64,000 nucleotides of DNA, taken from positions 310,001 through 374,000 of the forward strand of contig JAJEGS010000039.1 of NCBI GenBank assembly GCA_022819745.1, read 5' to 3'. The notes under the pieces are model-generated. The model ran no database searches. It saw only the letters and a list, made by a program, of their open reading frames with translations, and was not told the DNA's origin. Source of the DNA: Candidatus Latescibacterota bacterium (lineage in GTDB: Bacteria; Latescibacterota; UBA2968; UBA8231). Every line of letters begins with the position of its first letter. Positions within the stretch are counted from its first letter, which is position 1. This document shows positions 37,248-44,381 of the stretch, one piece after another. The position numbers were made by a program, and so were the translations under genes.

Positions 37248-37539
37248 GATCACCCCAGGCATATCAAGTGGCAAACCCCGCATTGCCGGTCATCGAATCA
37301 CTGTGGAGAATATCGTCATCTGGCACGAGCGTCTAGGCAAAAGTGCCGACGAAATCGCCAGCGATTACGATATAACCCTCGCGGATGTGTATGCGGCCTT
37401 GGCTTACTATTTCGATCATCGGCATGAGATTGACCAATCGCTCGAAGAGAGTCGAGCATTTGTAAATGCCTTACGCCAAAAATCCTCTTCGAAGCTTCCT
37501 CAAAAGATTCAAGACCTGACGCAACGTGGCGAAGATTAA
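37216..37539 (+). CDS. DUF433 family protein (putative antitoxin)
   Basis: The ATG at 37216 lies 8 bp after AGGAGG (37202-37207) and gives 107 residues. 'EITPGISSGKPRIAGHRITVENIVIWHERLGKSADEIASDY' spans the whole DUF433 core, of which GKPRIAGHRITV is the hallmark; it has a winged-helix-like fold. DUF433 proteins usually pair with a DUF5615 PIN-like protein. Its end overlaps the start of that partner by 14 bp, the usual arrangement of a VapBC-like toxin-antitoxin operon. Confidence 0.9.
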   Translation: MTTETLNQHIEITPGISSGKPRIAGHRITVENIVIWHERLGKSADEIASDYDITLADVYAALAYYFDHRHEIDQSLEESRAFVNALRQKSSSKLPQKIQDLTQRGED

Positions 37540-37855
37540 GTTTTACACGGATGAGAATGTCTCAAGAGCAGTTGTGATGGGGCTACGTCGAAGAGGTGTG
37601 GATGTACTGACTGTTGCCGAAGCCGGAAATCTTGGAGCGTCTGATGAGGAAATTTTTAGAATGGCGAAGGAAGCAGAACGTGTCATCTTCACGCAGGATG
37701 ATGACTTCCTTCGTCTTGCAGCAACTGTTTCTGACCACCGAGGAATTGTTTACACGTCTCAAGAAAATACGGTTGGTGAGATAATTCGTGGCTTGATGTT
37801 GATCTATCAGGTTTTGGCAGCGGAAGAGATGGTGGGACATGTGGAATACCTGTAG
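37526..37855 (+). CDS. DUF5615 PIN-like protein (putative toxin)
   Basis: A 109-aa protein starting with GTG inside the DUF433 gene. The PIN-like core is visible: 'KFYTDENVSRAVVMGLRRRGVDVLT' with the first acidic pair D-E, 'GASDEEIFRMAKEAERVIFTQDDDFLRL' with the second acidic cluster. These acidic residues are expected to bind metal for RNA cleavage. It completes a two-gene toxin-antitoxin-like module placed between hsdM and hsdS, a common cargo of type I restriction loci. Confidence 0.88.
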   Translation: MAKIKFYTDENVSRAVVMGLRRRGVDVLTVAEAGNLGASDEEIFRMAKEAERVIFTQDDDFLRLAATVSDHRGIVYTSQENTVGEIIRGLMLIYQVLAAEEMVGHVEYL

Positions 37856-37877
37856 AACATGATGAGGTTCTCTTGGG

Positions 37878-38534
37878 ATGAAGTTACCTAACGCCGGCAA
37901 ACTGAAGCCGTATCCCACAATGAAGGATTCCGGTGTCGGGTGGATCGGCGACGCACCGAAACGCCAGCGTCGTTCCATACGGCTTCAGGGGTATGATTAC
38001 ACCCGACAGGGGGCATATTTCGTCACGATCTGTACTCGGAACCGGGCGTGTCTTCTCGGCGACATAGTAGAAGGCAGAATGCACCTTAGTGAGGCTGGAC
38101 GGTTGGCACAGGTCGCATGGGAAGATCTACCACACCATTACCCACACGTTCAGATAGACGTTTGGGTAATCATGCCCAATCACATTCACGGTATTGTAAT
38201 TTTGACCGAGGCACAGGCGACAGATGATGATATGCGGGTAGGGGCAGATCCCAAAACAGACGTAGGGGCAATATCCAAAATAAACGTAGGGGCAGGTTTG
38301 AAACCTGCCCCTACCCACCACGGCCTGTCCGAAATCGTTAGGGCCTTCAAGACCTTTTCGGCCAGACGCATCAACGCCTTGCACAATACGGTCGGTACGC
38401 CTTTCTGGCAGCGCAATTACTACGAACACATTATCCGAAACCAATCCGCGCTGGATCGGATTCGGCAATACATTGCGGATAACCCGGCCAGATGGTCGGA
38501 AGACCTAGAGAATCCTGCCGTTAGGGACGGCTAG
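37878..38534 (+). CDS. REP-associated tyrosine transposase (Y1/RAYT) with an HsdS-derived N terminus
   Basis: A 218-aa protein with the HUH motif HIH at 102-104 ('MPNHIHGIV') and a likely catalytic Tyr near 182 ('YEHIIRN'). These single-strand transposases mobilise REP palindromes. Residues 8-27 (LKPYPTMKDSGVGWIGDAP) do not belong to the family: they match the HsdS start (LKPYPAYKDSGVEWLGEVP) of the gene just downstream, so an hsdS beginning is fused to it. Residues about 115-140 are encoded by three 24-bp-spaced GTAGGGGCA units (38238, 38262, 38286), the last a REP palindrome in frame. Confidence 0.88.
   Translation: MKLPNAGKLKPYPTMKDSGVGWIGDAPKRQRRSIRLQGYDYTRQGAYFVTICTRNRACLLGDIVEGRMHLSEAGRLAQVAWEDLPHHYPHVQIDVWVIMPNHIHGIVILTEAQATDDDMRVGADPKTDVGAISKINVGAGLKPAPTHHGLSEIVRAFKTFSARRINALHNTVGTPFWQRNYYEHIIRNQSALDRIRQYIADNPARWSEDLENPAVRDG
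38286..38314. repeat. REP-like palindrome inside the RAYT coding sequence
   Basis: GTAGGGGCAGGTTT, one central G, then AAACCTGCCCCTAC: a perfect 14-bp stem. It is the third of three GTAGGGGCA units spaced 24 bp apart. It stays in frame and encodes VGAGLKPAPT. The same motif type is a known REP element of many bacteria. Confidence 0.85.
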
Positions 38535-38546
38535 GATCCATTCGGC

Positions 38547-38570
38547 GTAGGGACGACCGGTCGCCCCTAC
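38547..38570. repeat. REP-like palindrome downstream of the RAYT gene
   Basis: GTAGGGACGACC / GGTCGCCCCTAC forms a 12-bp stem with one mismatch, 13 bp after the RAYT stop and just before hsdS. It shares the GTAGGG...CCCTAC ends of the internal element and is the likely substrate-type partner of the transposase. Confidence 0.75.
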
Positions 38571-38580
38571 ATTGGTGAAT

Positions 38581-40035
38581 ATGATGACCACAGATCTCAA
38601 ACCCTATCCTGCCTATAAGGACTCCGGTGTAGAATGGCTAGGGGAGGTGCCGGCGCATTGGGAGGTGAGGAAGCTACGTAACACGATACGGTCGGTAGCT
38701 GAACGAAATCGCCCAGACTTGCCGTTGCTGTCAGTGGTTCGTGAGAAAGGAGTAGTGGTTCGTGACGTATCGGACAAGGACGAAAACCACAATTTTATTC
38801 CCGATGACTTGACGAACTACAAGGTCGTAAAAAGACACCAATTTGCCATGAACAAAATGAAGGCATGGCAGGGGTCGTACGGGGTTTCCAATTTTCATGG
38901 TATCGTTAGCCCCGCGTATTTTGTTTTCGACATAGAAGGTGTTGATTCCAATTACTTCCACACGGCTATCAGATCTAAGGCCTACGTTCCATATTTCACA
39001 CGTGCTTCCGACGGCGTCCGCATCGGGCAATGGGACTTGTCAATAGCACGAATGCGCGAAATCCCATTCTTGGTCCCCTCCGTCTCGGAACAAATCGCCA
39101 TCGTCCGCTTCCTCGACTACGCCGACCGGCGCATCCGGCGCTACATCCGCGCCAAGCAGAAGCTGATTGCGCTGCTGGAGGAGCAGAAGCAGGCCATCAT
39201 CCACCAAGCCATTACGGGCCAGATCGACGTCCAAACCGGCCAGCCCTATCCGGCTTACAAGCCGTCCGGAGTGGAGTGGTTGAGCGGCGTACCGAAACAT
39301 TGGCAGCTTCTCCGGCTCAAGGATGTAGCGCAGGTCCAAACAGGCATCACTTTGGGCAAGGACTACAGGGGTACGCAAACCACATCTCGACCGTACTTAC
39401 GTGTCGCTAATGTTCAGGCGGGTTGTTTGGATCTTACACACGTCAAGTCTATCGATGTTCCGCAGAATGAGGCGAATCGGGCCACCTTGTTGACCGGGGA
39501 TGTTCTGATGACGGAAGGTGGAGATATCGACAAACTTGGGCGTGGATGTGTTTGGCGAGATGAGATTCCTGGATGTTTACACCAGAATCACATCTTTGCG
39601 GTGCGATGTAAGCGAGGACTCCTGAGCCCAGAGTTTCTAGTTGGACTCATGGGGTCGATACACGGACGGGCATATTTCGAATTTACAGCAAAGAAGACGA
39701 CGAACCTCGCATCCACCAATAGCAGTACATTGCGCAAATTTCCGGTTCTTCTTCCAGTTCTGGAAGAGCAAGTAGCTATACTCAACGTAATTTCTGAGGA
39801 AACGAATGCCCTAGACAATGCTATTGGTCGGGCAAGACGAGAAGTCGACCTAATCCAGGAATACCGCACCCGCCTCATCGCCGATGTCGTCACTGGCAAG
39901 CTCGACGTGCGCGAGGCGGCGGCTGAACTGCCGGAAGTGGATCCGCTTGCGGAAGATGACTTGGACAGTACAATCCATGATAGAGAGAATTCAAATCTCG
40001 GCGAACTCGACGCCGCCGAGGAGGTGACACTGTGA
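38581..40035 (+). CDS. hsdS: type I restriction-modification specificity subunit HsdS
   Basis: The ATG at 38581 gives 484 residues with two target-recognition domains, each led by the conserved opener 'YPAYKDSGVEWLGEVPAHW' and 'YPAYKPSGVEWLSGVPKHW' (about residues 7 and 222). The central helix is 'RFLDYADRRIRRYIRAKQKL' followed by 'ALLEEQKQAIIHQAITGQID'; the distal one ends 'YRTRLIADVVTGKLDVREAA'. It sets the bipartite DNA target of the HsdM/HsdR complex. The last 50 codons recur at 44167-44340 before hsdR, a sign of recombination. The stop overlaps the DUF433 GTG start. Confidence 0.95.
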   Translation: MMTTDLKPYPAYKDSGVEWLGEVPAHWEVRKLRNTIRSVAERNRPDLPLLSVVREKGVVVRDVSDKDENHNFIPDDLTNYKVVKRHQFAMNKMKAWQGSYGVSNFHGIVSPAYFVFDIEGVDSNYFHTAIRSKAYVPYFTRASDGVRIGQWDLSIARMREIPFLVPSVSEQIAIVRFLDYADRRIRRYIRAKQKLIALLEEQKQAIIHQAITGQIDVQTGQPYPAYKPSGVEWLSGVPKHWQLLRLKDVAQVQTGITLGKDYRGTQTTSRPYLRVANVQAGCLDLTHVKSIDVPQNEANRATLLTGDVLMTEGGDIDKLGRGCVWRDEIPGCLHQNHIFAVRCKRGLLSPEFLVGLMGSIHGRAYFEFTAKKTTNLASTNSSTLRKFPVLLPVLEEQVAILNVISEETNALDNAIGRARREVDLIQEYRTRLIADVVTGKLDVREAAAELPEVDPLAEDDLDSTIHDRENSNLGELDAAEEVTL

Positions 40036-40256
40036 CGCCTTGGAATACCTGTTCTGCCGTCGAGCGCGACCCGAACACGGTGAGTGGAGCTTGGGTATTT
40101 CGCGGAACTCGAGTACCCGTTGCCGCGCTCTTCGAAAATCTCAGGGCCGGTGCCACAATCGAACAGTTCATGGAATGGTTCCCCAGCGTTGAAAGATGGC
40201 ACATCGAAAACGTTCTCGACCACGAGACCTGGGAATTGAAGGACTCGGTTATTTAA
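40032..40256 (+). CDS. second DUF433 protein, short, without partner
   Basis: A 74-aa protein with GTG start overlapping the hsdS stop (GTGA). 'NTVSGAWVFRGTRVPVAALFENLRAGATIEQFMEWFP' is the DUF433 core, of which FRGTRVPV is the conserved turn. No DUF5615 toxin follows; a fragment of the hsdR start comes next. It may be an antitoxin left after toxin loss, or a regulator. A related tail ('GATVNQLVEWFPD') is preserved in the remnant at 43731-43856. Confidence 0.85.
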   Translation: MTPWNTCSAVERDPNTVSGAWVFRGTRVPVAALFENLRAGATIEQFMEWFPSVERWHIENVLDHETWELKDSVI

Positions 40257-40257
40257 T

Positions 40258-40317
40258 GAGGATTGGTTGGAGCGGCGGTAACTTCCACAATTACGACCGG
40301 GAGTACTGTGTCGGCTT
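40258..40317 (+). pseudogene. hsdR: hsdR internal 5'-region fragment
   Basis: Translation from 40258 reads 'RIGWSGGNFHNYDREYCVG', matching 'GVGWAGGNFHDYDREYCVD' of hsdR at about 44496-44556. The fragment has no start and ends in an A-run. It shows that an hsdR gene once followed this hsdS-DUF433 pair directly. The rest of 40318-40478 is AT-richer and may hold the promoter of the ParB-like gene, but I see no clear motif. Confidence 0.8.
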
Positions 40318-40478
40318 TAAAAAAACGCTATTTTACGCTAGGTAATTGCAGCCGAAGATCTTCGAATTACTGGTGATGGAGAGGAAGGTTTAACGGCGAA
40401 AGCTTCTCGTCAGATGGTAAAATAAAAATTTGGCGAAGCATGGGTCACGGTCACCAAATTGAGAAAGACGGTAAGCGA

Positions 40479-41606
40479 ATGAAACTTGAAACGACCTCTA
40501 AGGTGTCGGTAGAAAGGCTTCGACTGGATCGCGAAAATCCCCGATTGTTTGGCCAAGCGGAGGACGCGTCCGACGAGTCGATCATCGCCCGACTGTATCG
40601 TTCGGCCGAGCTCGACGAGCTTCTTCAGTCGATATCCACCAACGGGTACCTCGACATCGAGCCCCTTGTCGTTATGTGCGCGTCTCAAGATGGCGAGCTC
40701 ATCGTACTTGAGGGGAACCGGAGGCTCGCCACGCTTCGTCTGCTGCGGGAGCCTGACTTGGTGGACAAGATCGCGTCCTCGGAGAATACCCGTATAACTG
40801 TGCCGGAGATCAACGACGAGTTACGCAGCACCCTGGACCAAGTGTCGGTCTACCTTGTCGCCGACCGGAAACGGGCCCGGGCGTTCATCGGCTTCAAGCA
40901 CATCAACGGTCCGGCGAAGTGGGACGCATATGCCAAGGCGCGGTTCGCAGCGAACTGGTACCGGACGGGCCGGGATGACGGTGTCGGCCTTGAACAAATC
41001 GCGGCGGCCATTGGAGATCGGCACGATACAATAAAACGGATGGTGTCGGCGATCTACGTGTTGGAGCAAGCGGAAAAAGAGGAGCTGTTCCAAGTCGAAG
41101 ATCGCAACACTAGAAAGTTCAATTTCTCCCACCTGTACACGGCGCTGTCGCGTTCACAATACATGGACTATCTGGGTCTTGAATCCGCTTGGTCGAGACA
41201 TGACCCGAGACCGGATCAAGTTCCGCAGATGAAGCTCAATGACCTTGGAAAGGTGCTAGTCTGGATCTACGGATCAAAGTCCGACGCAGTGCGACCAGTC
41301 GTGAGAACGCAAAATCCGGACATCAAGCGGCTGGGAGAGGTGCTCGCCAACGCGGAGGGCCGGCATGTCTTGGAGCAAACGGGCAATCTCGATGAAGCAC
41401 ACGCCAGCACAGAGCCCGTGGACAAGCGATTTACTGCGTCCCTGCTACGTGCTCGGGATGCGGTCCGTGATGCGACCGGTTCAATACGAGCTTACGATGG
41501 GACCGACAGTTCGCTTCTCGGCATTGCCGAAGACGTAAGGGAAACAGCGGATAGCCTGTACCATAGCATGGCCAGAAAAAACCGTGCCGCCCGTGCGGAA
41601 GAATGA
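40479..41606 (+). CDS. ParB-like (ParB/Srx fold) protein, first gene of a three-gene cassette
   Basis: The ATG at 40479 gives 375 residues. The N-terminal ParB/Spo0J/Srx-type fold is visible in 'VERLRLDRENPRLFG' and the nucleotide-binding motif 'IVLEGNRRLATLRLL' (EGNRR at 78-82, in place of the DGQHR or GERR of relatives). A helix-turn-helix-like segment follows ('GLEQIAAAIGDRHDTIKRMVSAIYVLEQ', core 'IAAAIGDRHDTIKRMV'). No parA or parS context exists, so a chromosome-partition role is unlikely. Its stop overlaps the next start (ATGA). Relatives of this fold act as CTPases, ATPases or nicking enzymes in defence systems; the activity here is unknown. Confidence 0.8.
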   Translation: MKLETTSKVSVERLRLDRENPRLFGQAEDASDESIIARLYRSAELDELLQSISTNGYLDIEPLVVMCASQDGELIVLEGNRRLATLRLLREPDLVDKIASSENTRITVPEINDELRSTLDQVSVYLVADRKRARAFIGFKHINGPAKWDAYAKARFAANWYRTGRDDGVGLEQIAAAIGDRHDTIKRMVSAIYVLEQAEKEELFQVEDRNTRKFNFSHLYTALSRSQYMDYLGLESAWSRHDPRPDQVPQMKLNDLGKVLVWIYGSKSDAVRPVVRTQNPDIKRLGEVLANAEGRHVLEQTGNLDEAHASTEPVDKRFTASLLRARDAVRDATGSIRAYDGTDSSLLGIAEDVRETADSLYHSMARKNRAARAEE

Positions 41607-42598
41607 TGCCCCTATATTTGCCGATAGACGAGGTAACCGGACCGCCGATAGACGCTGATCGCGCAGCCGATTTTTTGGAGCTCATGGCATTCTTTGCAGG
41701 CGACTCCATGGTTCTAACTTCGGAACTCGCCAACGCGGCGTCGCTCCCCGCAGAGGATCATGTCGATTTGCAGGAGGAGATGGAGGAGGGAGAGGAGGAG
41801 ATTGTCTCCACTGCGGTTAACCGGATTGAGACGCGACAGTGTGCGCTCGAGGCGACTTATCCGTTCAGGCTCGATTCTGATGGCGACCAGCTAAAGTGCG
41901 AGCTGGACGAAGAATCGTTCGGGCAGGCAGCGTATATTCTGAGCCTTGTCCTCTCAAACCTGCGAGCCTTTACGCCAGTGCTCGATAGTTCGGACCTCCA
42001 TCCGGGTTGTGCAGAAGTGCGGAGATTGCGGGAGTATTTTCAGTATTTTGCAACCGCGGCTTTGGCCGCAGAAATACAGGGGGAAGCTTGGTCATTTGGT
42101 TTTCCACGTCCTGACCGGTCAGGGTTTCTCGAAAAACTGGAACAGATTTGGGTGAAGCTCCAAGACGGTAGTGTCGAGCCGCAGACCGGAGCCTCGAAGC
42201 AGCCGAAGGATGATCGGATCGATGTCTTCGCAGCCCGTCCGCACCTCGATGGACTGCCGGGATTCCCCCTTGCAGCTGCGCAGGTTGCCACCGGTCGGAA
42301 CGCGGGGGAGAAGTCGCTCAAAGGTTATTTGAGTGCGTTCAAGAGCCGATGGTTCAGGACGCAGCCGGTGACCGATTTCATGGCCTATATGATTATGCCG
42401 TTCGCGACACCCGACGATCAGTTCTTGGATGACGTCCGGGTGATGGGGAATGTGCTGCACCGGCTACGGGTGCCCCGTCGTGTGGCCGAGGCCGACCAAC
42501 TCGTGGAGGCCGGTGTGATGATTGAAGGGTACGATCGGTTGGCAGAAGCCGCGCAGTGGGTCGCCAATTATCGTGGCCGCGCGGGAGTAGCTGTATGA
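41603..42598 (+). CDS. unknown protein, possible PD-(D/E)xK-like nuclease, second gene of the cassette
   Basis: No family is certain for this 331-aa protein. The N-terminal half is acidic ('DLQEEMEEGEEEI'). Residues about 165-240 contain 'SFGFPRPDRSGFLEKLEQIW' and then a pattern like a nuclease core: D207 in 'DDRIDVFAAR', a loop 'DGLPGFPLAAAQVATG' with Q227, and K237 in 'NAGEKS'. In PD-(D/E)xK folds an Asp strand is followed by (E/Q)xK-type residues, so a restriction-like nuclease is plausible but unproven. Both ends overlap the neighbours by four bases (ATGA), indicating equal expression with the ParB-like protein and the methyltransferase. Confidence 0.6.
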   Translation: MMPLYLPIDEVTGPPIDADRAADFLELMAFFAGDSMVLTSELANAASLPAEDHVDLQEEMEEGEEEIVSTAVNRIETRQCALEATYPFRLDSDGDQLKCELDEESFGQAAYILSLVLSNLRAFTPVLDSSDLHPGCAEVRRLREYFQYFATAALAAEIQGEAWSFGFPRPDRSGFLEKLEQIWVKLQDGSVEPQTGASKQPKDDRIDVFAARPHLDGLPGFPLAAAQVATGRNAGEKSLKGYLSAFKSRWFRTQPVTDFMAYMIMPFATPDDQFLDDVRVMGNVLHRLRVPRRVAEADQLVEAGVMIEGYDRLAEAAQWVANYRGRAGVAV

Positions 42599-43683
42599 GG
42601 CATCGATTCCATTCAATCTGTCCTTACTTCGCGATGTTCCCAGAGAGGTTCGTCGAGAAGCACCTTTCGGCGAGTCCATACGACGGAGTCGTCTTCGATC
42701 CGTACTGCGGGCGGGGCACGACCATGTTCCAGGCGCTGCTTCAGGGACGGGAAGCCGCCGGCTGCGATCTGAACCCAGTGGCGGCTTGCATCTCGGGAGC
42801 GAAGAGTGACTCGCCTAGATTCTCGGAAGTCAAAACGCGACTCGACGAGTTACGGCGAGGATGCTGTGAGCCGGACGACTTTGGGTGGCAAGGCAATTTG
42901 GGAGAGTTCTTCGACCTTTGTTTTTACCAGGACACCCTGCTGCAGGTGCGTTATCTGCGGTCCGTGCTAGATTGGCGTAACCGCAAGGACGACCGGTTCG
43001 TCGCAGCGCTGTGCCTCGGTGCGCTGCATGGTGAGTCCCACCGCTCCCCCAACTACTTCAGTAACCGTATGCCGCGTACAATTAGCACTAAGCCTGACTA
43101 TTCGATTCGATGGTGGCGGCGGTTCGGATATGTCCCGCCGCCGCGGGATGTCTTCGAGATTCTCGAACGGATGCTCGAATACCGGTTCCGAACCCCTCCT
43201 CCCAAAGGCTCCGCAGCGGTTATTCAGACCGACGCTCGCCTAGCCGCCTACAAGTTCCCGAGCCTCACAGGCCAAGTCACTGACGTGATTACTTCGCCGC
43301 CGTACCTCGACACCACCAACTACCGTGAGGATCAGTGGCTGCGTCTGTGGTTTCTCGACGGCGAGCCATCGGTACCGCGCGGACGGGGCGATGATCGACA
43401 TGGCGACAAGGACAACTACTGGACATTCATCCAGGAGTCTATGGCGGGACTGGGGCCTCTATTGGCTGGACGGGCGAGGATGGCCATTCGAATCGGGGGG
43501 CGTCGGCTAAATAAATCGGAGTTGAGAGCGGGATTGCTGCGGTCCTTGAGAGGAGGTCTTGGTCGCGAGGTGCGGCTTGTTGACGATGGTGTTACGACCG
43601 AAGTCGACAAAACACAGGCGAACTCGTTTCGCGGCAAGAAAGTGTCACAGTTCGAAGAGCATGACTTCTGTTTTGTGATGTAG
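42595..43683 (+). CDS. SAM-dependent DNA methyltransferase (N4-cytosine/N6-adenine type), third gene of the cassette
   Basis: The ATG at 42595, inside an ATGA overlap, gives 362 residues. SAM motif I is at about 34-43 (FDPYCGRGTT) with 'GREAAGCDLNPVA' forming motif II, and catalytic motif IV is TSPPY at 233-237. Motif I before IV differs from the usual beta-class order. Amino-group methylation of DNA is therefore likely; the exact base is not. It is no longer than a modification enzyme and has no visible nuclease domain, so cleavage would depend on its cassette partners. An HsdS-type fragment follows. Confidence 0.87.
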   Translation: MRHRFHSICPYFAMFPERFVEKHLSASPYDGVVFDPYCGRGTTMFQALLQGREAAGCDLNPVAACISGAKSDSPRFSEVKTRLDELRRGCCEPDDFGWQGNLGEFFDLCFYQDTLLQVRYLRSVLDWRNRKDDRFVAALCLGALHGESHRSPNYFSNRMPRTISTKPDYSIRWWRRFGYVPPPRDVFEILERMLEYRFRTPPPKGSAAVIQTDARLAAYKFPSLTGQVTDVITSPPYLDTTNYREDQWLRLWFLDGEPSVPRGRGDDRHGDKDNYWTFIQESMAGLGPLLAGRARMAIRIGGRRLNKSELRAGLLRSLRGGLGREVRLVDDGVTTEVDKTQANSFRGKKVSQFEEHDFCFVM

Positions 43684-43730
43684 AAGGCCGCAGCACTCTA
43701 GATCGGTTACGATCTTTGACTATCCCGCAC

Positions 43731-43856
43731 GAGGCGACGGCTGAACTGCCTGATGAAGACGCCCCCAGCGATGTCGAGGAATCAGCAGAAGAGTACACAA
43801 TCGAAAGCTTTGGGGCTACCGTGAATCAGTTAGTAGAGTGGTTCCCGGATCAGTGA
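43731..43856 (+). pseudogene. chimeric remnant: HsdS C-terminal text joined to a DUF433 tail
   Basis: An open frame without a start reads 'EATAELPDEDAPSDVEES', a diverged version of the HsdS end (EAAAELPEVDPLAEDDLD), and then 'FGATVNQLVEWFPDQ' before the stop, matching 'AGATIEQFMEWFP' of the DUF433 gene at 40032. It is a leftover of an hsdS-DUF433 junction from a different allele. Confidence 0.7.
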
Positions 43857-43910
43857 GGCTGTTCAGGAAGGTGCAATTGTACCCGACGACCCGACGGTAG
43901 CCCCAAAGCT
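43806..43910. repeat. 17-bp perfect inverted repeat (43806-43822 / 43894-43910)
   Basis: AGCTTTGGGGCTACCGT and its exact reverse complement face each other across 71 bp, starting inside the HsdS/DUF433 remnant. It could be the scar of an inverted duplication or a pair of element ends. The 43911-44064 stretch that follows is AT-rich and I see no gene in it. Confidence 0.8.
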
Positions 43911-44064
43911 GGTGCGATACGTGCCTTGGTGGGCGAAGGAATGAGCCGGACCGGTACTTGATGATATGTCACCCACGTGAGCGAGTCGATCTTGTATTAT
44001 AATCGTAAGAATCATATTATCAATGAGTTATGTAAATTTTTTTTACTTGACGGGTACTTGACGG

Positions 44065-44145
44065 ATGACTACAAACACCGCCGAACGCGGCCTTGGACGC
44101 CCCATCTGCACAGCCCTAGCTGACCATCCCTGTGATCCGTCGTGA
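44065..44145 (+). pseudogene. hsdR: hsdR 5'-end fragment
   Basis: ATG at 44065 opens 'TAERGLGRPICTALADHPCDP', 20-odd residues matching the intact start at 44382 ('SERGLERLICTALTGHPCDP'), then stops. It is a second copy of the hsdR beginning, about 320 bp upstream of the real one. Confidence 0.85.
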
Positions 44146-44166
44146 AATCGACCACGCGAGTACTTG

Positions 44167-44340
44167 ACCCGCCTAATCGCCGATGTCGTCACTGGCAAGC
44201 TCGACGTGCGCGAGGCGGCGGCTGAACTGCCGGAAGAGGACCCGCTTGCGGAAGACGACTTGGACGGTACAATCCATGATAGGGAGAATTCAAATCTCGG
44301 CGAACTCGACGCCGAAGACGAAGACCGCAAGCGCGGATAA
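44167..44340 (+). pseudogene. hsdS: hsdS 3'-end fragment
   Basis: From ACC at 44167 the frame reads 'TRLIADVVTGKLDVREAAAE' onward to '...ELDAEDEDRKRG' and a stop at 44338-44340. It is nearly identical to 39871-40013 of hsdS, differing at a few bases, and ends 41 bp before the hsdR ATG. It marks the original hsdS-hsdR junction now separated from the working hsdS by the inserted cassette. Confidence 0.9.
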
Positions 44341-44381
44341 GTGCCGTGCGCTTTGTCGATACTACGATACTAACTAGCATA

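Noticed and set aside
38238..38314. Evenly spaced GTAGGGGCA units as a mini-CRISPR
   Set aside because: Only three units at 24-bp spacing, the last a REP palindrome, all inside a RAYT gene and with no cas genes.
40479..41606. Chromosome-partition ParB
   Set aside because: There is no parA partner or parS-like site, the motif is EGNRR, and the gene is fused by overlaps to a methyltransferase cassette.
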